Assembly: GCA_963833675.1 (NCBI GenBank)
Contig: CAWHYW010000030.1
Location: forward strand, 1-64,000
Source of the DNA: DASQDN01 sp963833675
GTDB taxonomy: Bacteria > Acidobacteriota > Terriglobia > Bryobacterales > Bryobacteraceae
Direction: 5' to 3'
DNA length: 64,000 nucleotides
Shown here: positions 8,568 to 16,834 of the stretch, in pieces
Numbering within the stretch: the first letter of the stretch is position 1
Layout of the letters: every line of letters begins with the position of its first letter
The notes under the pieces: model-generated
Told to the model about the DNA's origin: nothing
Databases searched by the model: none
The model's input: the letters and a program-made list of their open reading frames with translations, nothing else
Program-made: the position numbers and the translations under genes

Positions 8568-9918
8568 TCAGACTTCCTCCTGAGGATCGGAGATGCCGTA
8601 TCGCGCGAGCTTGCGATAGAGAGTGACGCGCGACCAGCGTAGCTGCTGAGCGGCCTTGCTCTTGTTCCAGTGAGTGGCATTGAGGACATCGAGCAGGCGA
8701 TGACGCTCTGACAGCGCTGCGGGGGCTTCCGACGTTTCTGTGAAGCGCCGTTGATACAACTCCGGCAAATGTTCGAAGTGGATTGTGGGACCGGGCATGC
8801 CTACACACGTGGCCTCCAGCATGTTGCGTAATTCCCGGACATTGCCGGGCCAGCGGTATCTTGACAGTCCTGTTTGAACCGCCGTGTCCACGCCGCGCAC
8901 GTCCTGATGGAACCGTGCGTTCAGTTCTCCGAGGAAATGGTCTACAAGCAATGGCAGATCGCCGCTCAGCTCGCGAAGGGGCGCCATATGAATGACGACG
9001 ACGTTGAGACGATAATAGAGGTCCTCCCGGAACCTGCCATCCGCCACGAGATCTTCGAGATTGCGATTCGTCGCGGCAACCACCCGGACATCCACCTTGA
9101 CCGGTTTGCGAGAGCCGAGCGGCTGCACTTCCTTCGATTCGATCGCGCGAAGGAGTTTGGCTTGTCCAGGTGGGCTGAGTTCTCCGATTTCATCGAGGAA
9201 GAGCGTGCCCGCATTCGCCTGCGCGAGCTTGCCTGCTTCGGCGTGATAAGCGCCGGTGAAGGCGCCGCGGTCGTAGCCGAACAGTTCGCTCTCGAGAAGC
9301 GTATCGGGAATTGCGGCACAGTTCAGCGGGACGAGGCGGCCCGTTCTAGCGCTCAGAGCGTGAAGCGCGCGCGCCGTGAGTTCCTTACCGGTACCACTCT
9401 CGCCCGTGATGAGGACGGTGCTGTCGACGCGCGCAGCCAGTCCGATCTTGCAGCGCACGCGTTTCATCGCATCGCTCTGTCCGATGAGGCCGCACGGGAC
9501 AGGTTCGAGACACTTCTCGACGGCGCCCGCGAGCATTTCGGGAGTTAGCCGGCTCGCGCAGGTAGGCACGAACTCCGAGGCGGAGGGCGTCGACAGCGAA
9601 CTCTTCGCAGCTATCGCCACTCGCGACGACCATGATGACGGGACAAAGCGGGCGGAGGTACTTCCGGAGAAGCGCGAGGGTGGCGCGTGCGCCACCGCCT
9701 GTGTCACCCGCGATGATGATCTCAGCACGAGAATGGCCGGTTCCAGCGAGACTCGCGGACTCGATCACCTCGGCAGGGAGGTAGCTGAGCGCGGCACGCC
9801 AGCGGCTGCGTACCTCTTCATCCCAATGCACCAAGCCAATGGGTCCGCCTATCAATAGAAGCTCCCCGAACTCCAAGAAACGAATGGCCATCGGACACAG
9901 GCAGTGTAGAACCCGCAT
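8568..9918 (-). CDS. Sigma-54-dependent transcriptional activator with atypical receiver domain (frameshifted)
   Basis: About 440 residues after joining two frames near 9548 (LGVRAYLREP to LTPEMLAGAVEKCL). The first 120 residues look like a response-regulator receiver but lack the usual acidic pair after strand 1, and the conserved lysine is replaced by arginine (YLREP). The centre is a complete AAA+ module with Walker A GESGTGKE, the sigma-54 contact loop GAFTGA, Walker B LFLDEIG and the RWPGNVREL signature. The C-terminus is a Fis-type helix-turn-helix (NKSKAAQQLRWSRVTLYRKL). It precedes the DUF4157 gene by 3 nt and a -24/-12 promoter controls the next genes, so it is very likely the activator of the eCIS operon. 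The start (9918, or the ATG at 9891) is uncertain. Confidence 0.85.
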
Positions 9919-10151
9919 CCGGGACGGATCTCCGATTGATCTTCACATACTGAGTAATGGTGACACTCAATCGGGTTTTGTTTCCTCCGGCAAATGCAGT
10001 ATCCGCCGATTAAAGCTACCGGAAGTTGACGCGAATGGGGCAGGCGGGAGGTGAAGGACACCACGCGACCGACGAGAAGAACTCTCCGACGGAAGCAGTA
10101 GGATTCCCTACAGTCGCACATAGCCAGCCTCGATGGTCGTGAGCTTTTGAA
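9919..10151. other. Intergenic region upstream of the activator
   Basis: No gene or RNA recognised. It should contain the promoter of the minus-strand activator gene, but I see no convincing -35/-10 or -24/-12 pair. Confidence 0.3.
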
Positions 10152-11227
10152 TTATAGCTCTATTCGAGCAGACCGTTGTAGGGATTTGGATGAGTTATTC
10201 CGCGATGCGAAGTAAGTCGAGTTCGCCTCGAGTATCGGACCGAACCATCGGTTCGTGGTGTTCGGCGCGTACTCTTCGGAGCCAGAGCAAGGCGGCGAAC
10301 GCGACGCAAGGTAAACGAAGAACCGGGGCGGGTCGTGCATGAGGAACAAATCAATGGCCGCTAACGCCTGGCTGAAGATCCCCATACCTGATAGGAACAG
10401 CGCCAGAGTGTACGGGAGATTTTGCCGGCCCGGCAGCCATGCGCAAGTAAAGGGAATGACACGAAAGTCCGCGGTTACTCCATCGATCAGCAGCGCGGTC
10501 GCAGTAACCGAGAAAGCCGCGTGCATCAGTGCGTACGACCAGCAATAGAAGAAACTTATCACTATCGCTGATGCCGCGATCGGGACCGCGCAGAACAAGT
10601 ACATGACGGCACGGACAATTCGCTCAGGTCTGACAGCCAGGTGGTCCGTCGTCAAACGAAAGATCCAGTTGGCTCGAAGCTCTGCCGGGATGCCGAAGCA
10701 GAGTCGTAGTCCCATCACAATGGAATAGACGATCAATAACGTCGCGCTGAGCTGGCCTATCGGCACGGGACTACTGTCCGGAGACAAATTCACGGACTGC
10801 ACCGCGAGTGCGAGGCCAAGGCCGACAATGATCGCAAGCGCTCCGGAATGGCGATCGCTTCTGGCGACCGTGCGGAGCGCAAAGGCGAACGCTCCTCGAT
10901 AAAATCTTGCGCGCCGCGGAAGGCATACGGCTCCCATCGACAACACCCAACGAAGGACGGGGAAGGCGCCGCCGCCGCACCTCCGACTCTTTCAGATGTT
11001 CTGAGGTAGAACCATCGGTAGCTCAAGCCATAGGCGATTCCTGCGAGTACACAAGCAATGCCGAGGGCGGGAATCGCACGCTGAGCAAGCGCCGGAAACA
11101 GCCCGGTTCCGTGTCCCTGCAGTTGCTGATAAACACTGAGGAACCAGGTGGAAGGCAGAAGTTCCCCCCAGGTATGTGAGCGCTCGCGTCTCGAGCATTG
11201 GGGGATTAGAGTCGCACCAATGGCCAT
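10152..11227 (-). CDS. Acidobacterial multi-pass membrane protein, apparently 5'-truncated and frameshifted
   Basis: Two frames join near 10945 (SPSFVGC to LSMGAVCLPRRARFYRG). The upstream part has LPSTWFLSVYQQLQG and a helix GIACVLAGIAYGLSYRW; the downstream part has four to five further hydrophobic segments and GLRLCFGIPAELRANWIFR. This resembles the C-terminal part of a roughly 500-residue membrane protein family common in Acidobacteriota, where a WF..LY segment and a PAELRA.W.FR segment recur. Function is unknown; an ABC-2 permease-like origin is possible. The expected N-terminal half is missing, and the sequence upstream of 11227 is AT-rich and non-coding, so the gene may be a remnant. 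Confidence 0.5.
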
Positions 11228-11413
11228 TTGTTCCCGCCAAAATGGAGCCCACGTACTATTATCAGCAAAAATATATTAGATAGTTTTTTACTCCGCTCGG
11301 ACTTGGCGAGCGTTGAAATATCAAGGTCTGGAAGATTCCGCTGTCAACGCCCTCGCCTCAAGCCGAGGGCGGAAAATATCTTAGTGTGAAATGACTGCCC
11401 GTGAAAGGCCGAC

Positions 11414-12661
11414 ATGCTACGAATCCTGCTGACTCTCACCGCCATCGCCGCATGCGCCATCGCTCAGACAGTACACATGATCGAGGTGGAAGGGGAAGCT
11501 CGAAAGTACTGGCCGCAATGGAGGGGGCCCTCCGGGCAGGGACTTGTTGAAGGCAAGAGCTATCCCGATACCTGGTCTGATGTAGAGAACGTGCAATGGA
11601 AAGTGAAAGTGCCAGGACAAGGTATCTCCTCGCCGATTATCTGGAAGGACCGGCTTTTTCTGACGACGGCATACGAGGGCGCGCGTCGTGCCGTCCTGTG
11701 CTTCAACCGGGAGGATGGCAAGCTGCTGTGGGAAACCTTCGCGCTGGCGCCACAGCAAGTCGAACGCGTCTACCGAAAGAACAGCTACGCAACCGCGACT
11801 CCGGTTACCGACGGCGAACGTGTGTATGTTCTTTTCGGCAACGCGGGCCTGATAGCCCTCGACTTCAGCGGCAATCAGCTCTGGCATCATGATTTCGGCA
11901 CGACGTCGAACTACCATGGCCCGGCCGGGTCGCCGCTGCTGTACAAAGATCGAGTGATCTTCTATCAGGATCAGAGCTCCGGCTCGTTTGTCGCCGCGGT
12001 ACAAGTAAAAACAGGCAAGCTGTTGTGGAAGACTCCCCGACAGGAGAGCATCGGCTGGGGCACACCAATCGCGATTCGGGTAGGCAATCACGACGAGGTG
12101 ATTGTCAGCGGTCAGGATGCAGTGCGCGCGTATCACCCCGATACCGGCAAGGAACTCTGGATAGCACGGGGCAATACGACGGAGGTAACTCCGACGCCCG
12201 CTGTAGCACACGACCTCGTATTTTGTGCTTCGGGTCGAGCTGGTCCTACACTAGCGATCCGGCCCGGCGGCTCAGGTGACGTGACAAAGACCCACATAGC
12301 ATGGCAGACTCCACGAGGTTCGCCCTTCATCCCATCGCCGATGGCTTATGGCGACTTTCTCTATCTTGTGAACGATATGAATTCGATCGCCACATGCCTA
12401 GAAGCAAAGAGTGGTAAGCCAGTGTGGCAGGGGAGGCTCGGCGAAGCAAGGAACGAGGGCTTTTCGGCGTCTCCGGTCGCGGTGGACGGCAAGATATTTT
12501 TCACGAACGATGATGGCGAAACGTTTGTGCTTGCGGTGGGACGTGAATTCAAATTGCTTCGGGTTAACCGGCTCAATGAGCAGACGCTGGCGACTCCGGC
12601 CTTGGTTGATGGCAAGTGGTACTTCCGGACAGCGGGTCATCTGATCGCGATCGGGCGTTAG
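11414..12661 (+). CDS. Secreted PQQ-binding-like beta-propeller protein
   Basis: 415 residues, uninterrupted. A signal peptide (MLRILLTLTAIAACAIAQ) leads into WPQWRGPSGQG, the usual opening of outer-membrane-assembly-like or PQQ-propeller proteins of Planctomycetes and Acidobacteriota. Repeated blades show the GKLLWE, GNQLWHHD, GKLLWKTP, GKELWIAR and GKPVWQG motifs, matching PQQ/BamB-type propellers. The protein is probably periplasmic or secreted. It may be a scaffold or a quinoprotein-like enzyme; I see no clear dehydrogenase active site. It stands alone between a membrane protein on the opposite strand and a broken kinase gene. Confidence 0.8.
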   Translation: MLRILLTLTAIAACAIAQTVHMIEVEGEARKYWPQWRGPSGQGLVEGKSYPDTWSDVENVQWKVKVPGQGISSPIIWKDRLFLTTAYEGARRAVLCFNREDGKLLWETFALAPQQVERVYRKNSYATATPVTDGERVYVLFGNAGLIALDFSGNQLWHHDFGTTSNYHGPAGSPLLYKDRVIFYQDQSSGSFVAAVQVKTGKLLWKTPRQESIGWGTPIAIRVGNHDEVIVSGQDAVRAYHPDTGKELWIARGNTTEVTPTPAVAHDLVFCASGRAGPTLAIRPGGSGDVTKTHIAWQTPRGSPFIPSPMAYGDFLYLVNDMNSIATCLEAKSGKPVWQGRLGEARNEGFSASPVAVDGKIFFTNDDGETFVLAVGREFKLLRVNRLNEQTLATPALVDGKWYFRTAGHLIAIGR

Positions 12662-12779
12662 GAATGGCTCACCGCATCTATACAACGCACACGCCGGAGC
12701 TTGAACCGGACTATCGATCCTGCATTGGTCAGGTTAAATGCCGGCAGGTATTGGCGCTGATAGGTACAATCCATCCGTA

Positions 12780-13482
12780 TGTTTCGGCAGCGGGCGCCGT
12801 GGTGGATGTACTTGGTGACCGCCTCCTATCTGGCATCAGCCGCGCTAGTACTGTACGTAGAGTTTCGCGGGCCCAAAACTTCGCGATTGAGCTCGTATTG
12901 CTGCTCATTGGCGTGGACCTGCGTGCCGAACTGAAGCAGAAGCTAAGACTCCCGGCCTCACGCGTGGTCGAAGACTGCGCGGGGTTTGTGCAGCACTCGA
13001 AGCGGCGCATCAAACGGGTTGATCGCATCGTGATATGAAGCCGGAGAATATCTTCCTCGCGGCGCATCGCCGGGATTGACGTTCTTAGAGTGCGGGATTT
13101 CGGTCTCGCCAAGCTCGTTTCTTCCTCTGCAACAACAGAGTCGATAAACCAAACCGGCGCCAGCGAACTTGTGGGAACTCTGCGTTACATGTCGCCGGAA
13201 CAGCTGAGAGGTGAGTTTGTGGCGGCGACTTGGGATTTATGGGCGCTGGCGATAAGTAGCGTACGTAATGCTGACCGGTAATATCCATTCGAAGGCGCAA
13301 CCACCTCAGAATGGCAGATAGCGGTAATTACAGGGCGCTTCACACCTGTGGGCCGCTATGTTCCGACGGTGCCGACCGCATGGCAGGAGTTCTTCGGCCG
13401 GGCTCTCGCTGTTGAGCAGGAGAGAAGACCTCCCGCGGCCACTGTGTTCTTTTCGGAACTGGAAAGCGCTCTGGCTGGTTGA
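12780..13482 (+). pseudogene. Ser/Thr protein kinase remnant (N-lobe missing, several frameshifts)
   Basis: Pieces of a Hanks-type kinase occur in the right order but in different frames. They are a hinge-like FAIELV with GVDLRAELKQKL, ALEAAHQTG before a frame change, the catalytic loop HRDMKPENIFL near 13030, DFGLAKLV near 13100, the activation segment GTLRYMSPEQLRGE near 13170, WDLWALAI near 13235, and a C-lobe from YPFEGATTSEWQIAV to SELESALAG ending at 13482. I cannot find the glycine-rich loop or the catalytic lysine of the N-lobe in the preceding 120 bp. So, besides frameshifts that could be sequencing errors, the 5' end is truly absent. Likely a decayed gene. Confidence 0.65.
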
Positions 13483-13563
13483 GCGAGGAATCTGCTTGCG
13501 TGCCGACGCAGGCGAATCCAACAGCCGGCCGGAGCGCGTTCGAACTTGCCTTATCATCGTTTG

Positions 13564-15587
13564 ATGTCTCGGCTCGCGATCGTGTTCTGCTTCAGTGCGT
13601 CGGTAGGCCTCCCACAATCGCCATCAACCGATCCGCTTCTCGTCTGGCTCAACCGAATCGCGCAGCAGCAGCTTGACGACCGAGACCAAGCAATTGCGGC
13701 AATCCGTACACCGGCCGATGCAGCCCGTCGCAAGGCGATGGTGCGCGCCAAGCTGACGGAAATTATCGGTGATCTGCCAAAGTACGACGGCCCACTCAAT
13801 GCACGTGTGACCGGCAGCCTTCAAAACGACACGCACACGATCGAGAAGGTCATCTTCGAAAGCCTGCCCGGCTTCTACATCACCGGTAATCTCTATAGAC
13901 CAAATACACCGGGCCGCTACCCTGCGGTTTTAGTACCATCCGGTCACACGCAGGAAGGCAAACCGGAAATGCAGATTGTCGCTGCAAATTTGGCGGCGAA
14001 GGGATTCATCGCGCTTTCCTACGATCCCATTGGGCAAGGCGAGCGTGAACAGACTTATCTGCCGCAACTTGGCAGGGCCCTCTCCGGAGGCGGGGGCAAC
14101 GAGCATCTCGAACTAGGCGCCCGTAGCATCCTTATCGGACAGAGCGTAGCCCGATATTTCATCTTCGACGCGAAACGCGCGATCGACTACCTCGTTAGCC
14201 GTCCGGATGTCGATCCCGACCGCATCGGCGTCACCGGGTGCTCGGGAGGCGGCGCGATCACGACTTATGTCGGAGTCTTCGAGCCGCGCGTTAAAGCGGC
14301 AGCGCCGGGCTGCTTCATCAATTCATTTCGCACGTTGTTCACGGGTCCCACAGCCGATTCCGAAATGAGCTTCCCGGCGTTTCTCGCAAGCGGCCTCGAT
14401 ATGGCGGACTTTTTCGAAGCGGCGGCGCCTCTTCCCTGGCTGATGATGGCGACCACCGAAGACTACTTCCCTCCGGACGGCGCGCGAGCAGTTTACACGG
14501 AAGCACGCCGTTTGTATGAACTCGAGGACGCCGGAGACCGAATTCAGTTCTTCCTGGGCACGGGACTGCACGGAACGCCGAGCGAGTCACGCGAAGAAAT
14601 CTATCGCTGGATGATCCGCTGGCTGGCGGGTGGCAAAGGTGACGCGCGGGACCAGCCTGTGAAGCTCTACACAAATCTCGAACTGCAGGTGACAAAGAGC
14701 GGCAATGTCGACGGCGAACCCGGGAGCAGGAAGCTGCATCAGATCATCGCGGACGAGTTCCGCCAGCGCAAGCAGAAGCGCGGTGTTCCCGAACTGGTCA
14801 CTGAGCTGCAGCGGCTCGGGATCCGTCAAAGATCCAGCTCCGTCCGTGACAACCACATCGGGGACTGAAGATGCGGACTTCCGGATCGAAGAGATTCGTT
14901 TCGAGAGTGAGCCGGGCGTGCCCGTCTCGGCAAGAATGTACCTTCCGAAAGGCGCGGGACGCAAACCAGCAGTGGTCATGTTTGAAGAGAAGCGGCTGCC
15001 CGTGCCGCTATACGTTCAGCGGAGCCAGTCGACGGCAGCCATCGCTGAAGCGCTTGCACGGTCTGGACAGATCGTAATGGAAGTCGATCCGCGCGACTCG
15101 CCCGGCGCGAACGATGGCCGCCCTTTCCTCGGAAACTGGCTCACGAACGAACGGGCGGACCTCGTTGGGCGAAATCTCGCGGCCATGCGCGCGCATGATC
15201 TCTTGGTCGCCGTGGACGTGCTCGCCGCGCGACCTGACGTCGACGCGAAATCGATTCGCGGTTACTCGCGAGGTGTGAAGGGCGTGTGGCTGTTGCTGGC
15301 CGCCGCGGTCGACCAGCGCCTCGGCAAGATCTGGCTCGACCGCACGCCTTGGAGCATCGCCGCCGCGCTGGAAGGTCCGCTGACCAATCACCTATTCGAC
15401 GCAATGATCCCGCGCTTCGCGCTTCATTGGGATTTTCAGGATCTCGTTGACGCTATGGGCGATCGCCGGGTATTTTGGACCGATCCCACAAACTGGATGA
15501 ACCGCGTGGTACCTCTCGGCGAGCCGTTATCGATACCGCTACGTAGGCGAAGGCGACGAGCCTTTGATCAAAGAATTCCTACGCTAG
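13564..15587 (+). CDS. Secreted two-domain alpha/beta-hydrolase (acetyl-xylan-esterase-like), frameshifted
   Basis: Starts with a signal peptide, MSRLAIVFCFSASVGLPQ, at 13564. The first domain has the oxyanion region PAVLVPSGHTQEGK, the dienelactone-hydrolase-like GFIALSYDPIGQGER, and the nucleophile elbow GVTGCSGGG, with TEDYF as likely acid region and GLHGTPSE providing the His. Near 14845 the frame changes into a second hydrolase-like domain (ARMYLPKGAGRKPAVVMF, then the elbow RGYSRG), and near 15525 again, ending SRYRYRYVGEGDEPLIKEFLR at 15587. Such duplicated acetyl-xylan-esterase-like proteins of about 670 residues occur in acidobacterial carbohydrate-degrading sets. The substrate is not known. 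Confidence 0.75.
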
Positions 15588-15874
15588 GGCTGTCCTGGCG
15601 CTTGCGGGCGTTCTTCAGGTGGCTTTGGCTCGTTGCGAACGATAACGATGTTGAACTTGGCGACGAGTGCGGAGATTGCTCCGATGGCGGCAAGAAGTGG
15701 AGCCATGACGACGCCGACAGCAGCAACAGTCACCGGAATCTCGATGAATGTGTTGCCATGCTCGTCCTTCACAACGATCCGTTGAACATTGCCTTCATGG
15801 ATCAAGTCTCGGATTTTGTCCACGAGGTCGCGCCCAAGGACCTGAACCTCTTCAGCAAAATTATCGAAGCTCAT
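15584..15874 (-). CDS. DUF4342 domain protein
   Basis: Contains the DUF4342 pattern: VDKIRDLIHEGNVQRIVVKDE, GNTFIEIPVTVAAVGVVMAP, then a hydrophobic stretch AAIGAISALVAKFNIVIV and a charged proline-rich tail. I chose MSFDNF at 15874 as the start because the domain usually begins a few residues into the protein; the frame stays open to 16099, and that longer start is possible but has unusual composition. The C-terminus probably associates with the membrane. Biological role unknown. The gene converges on the esterase gene with a few overlapping bases. Confidence 0.7.
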   Translation of the reverse strand: MSFDNFAEEVQVLGRDLVDKIRDLIHEGNVQRIVVKDEHGNTFIEIPVTVAAVGVVMAPLLAAIGAISALVAKFNIVIVRNEPKPPEERPQAPGQP

Positions 15875-16070
15875 AGCTTCATCTACGTCGGCAGGGGCTC
15901 CAAAGTTCCCAGGCTCGGCCGCGAATGTGCGCCTCTCGGCGCGAATCAAAGCTGCTTGGGTGAAATAACGCAGATGTTGGCGACGCAAAGAAGATAAGCT
16001 CACTTCCGCAAACGAATTCGCGAATGGCGATTCAGTTGCATCCTGTTGAAGCGAAAGCGAGAAGGGCATC

Positions 16071-16151
16071 ATGACAAGTCTCCAACGTTGTATTGACACG
16101 CTCGAGCGTTTCGGAATCCGCTACGCGCATACCGAACGGAAGTTCAAATGA
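16071..16151 (+). pseudogene. Short reading frame resembling the N-terminus of a YbaK-type deacylase
   Basis: A 26-residue frame starting MTSLQRCIDTLERFGIRYAH with a good ribosome site (AGAAGGG). This resembles the first residues of YbaK/ProX-type aminoacyl-tRNA deacylases (LxxxGIxYxxxxH), but the frame stops before the catalytic domain. Its stop overlaps the ATG of the following gene (ATGA arrangement), so it may serve translational coupling. The assignment is tentative because it rests on about 20 residues. Confidence 0.35.
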
Positions 16152-16834
16152 GGGTTGTGGTTGGGCGAGCCTACCGACACCGCACGCCCGTGTTTGCGGC
16201 CGAATTGAACACTCTGATCTTCCGATCGGATTGGCATGTTCCGCTGAATATCGAAATGAATTTTGCCGAGCTTCGGCGAGATCGCTTTCTGAAGACGCAC
16301 AGCGACTTTGAAATCGTTACGAAGCATGGGGATGTTGTACGAGAGCGCCCAATAGGTGACCAGATATTAGCTCAACTCCGCGCGGGAAGATTACGCTTGC
16401 GGCAACTGCCGGGTCCGAAGAACCCGTTAGGACGTGTCAAATTTGTGTTCCCTAACGACCAAGATATATATCTGCATGATACGGTCTCACCGCATTTGTT
16501 CCAGAAGGTGCGCCGGGATTTCAGCCATGGATGCATCCGGGTACAAGAGCCGCTAGTTCTGGCTGAATGGGTGCTTCGAGCTGATCCACTGTGGACGCCT
16601 GAACGTTTCAATGGGGCGATGAATGGCTCCAAAACAATTCAAGTGAGCGTCAACCCTCCTATTCCGGTTCTAATTGTGTATGCAACCGCGGTCGCTCTCG
16701 AAGCTGGAGAGATTCGTTTCTCTAGCGACATCTATGGTCACGATGCTGCTCTGGAAGCCCAGTTGGTTCGGGCCCACCCACTAGCAGATGTAGCCAGCTA
16801 TGGCCGGTATAATCCCAACGCAATCTTCTGCTGA
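16148..16834 (+). CDS. L,D-transpeptidase catalytic domain (YcbB-like), lacking export signal
   Basis: 228 residues matching only the catalytic part of YcbB-type L,D-transpeptidases, which crosslink peptidoglycan through 3-3 bonds. Visible are MRVVVGRAYRHRTPVF, WHVPLNIE, PLGRVKFVFPN, DIYLHDT, the active-site motif SHGCIRV with the nucleophile Cys129, and a C-terminal IYGHD. The usual N-terminal signal peptide, scaffold and peptidoglycan-binding domains are missing; the preceding frame ends in a stop. The product would stay in the cytoplasm unless a start further upstream exists, so the gene may be a 5'-truncated copy. It overlaps the following ATPase gene by 35 bp. Confidence 0.75.
   Translation: MRVVVGRAYRHRTPVFAAELNTLIFRSDWHVPLNIEMNFAELRRDRFLKTHSDFEIVTKHGDVVRERPIGDQILAQLRAGRLRLRQLPGPKNPLGRVKFVFPNDQDIYLHDTVSPHLFQKVRRDFSHGCIRVQEPLVLAEWVLRADPLWTPERFNGAMNGSKTIQVSVNPPIPVLIVYATAVALEAGEIRFSSDIYGHDAALEAQLVRAHPLADVASYGRYNPNAIFC

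Noticed and set aside
11417..12211. Minus-strand 264-codon frame opposite the propeller gene
   Set aside because: The opposite strand encodes an intact signal-peptide propeller protein with repeated blades; this frame has no family features.
14705..15997. Separate 430-residue gene after the esterase
   Set aside because: Its first 50 residues are an out-of-frame read of the esterase gene and its last 150 are non-family. The middle continues the esterase protein, so it is one frameshifted gene ending at 15587.
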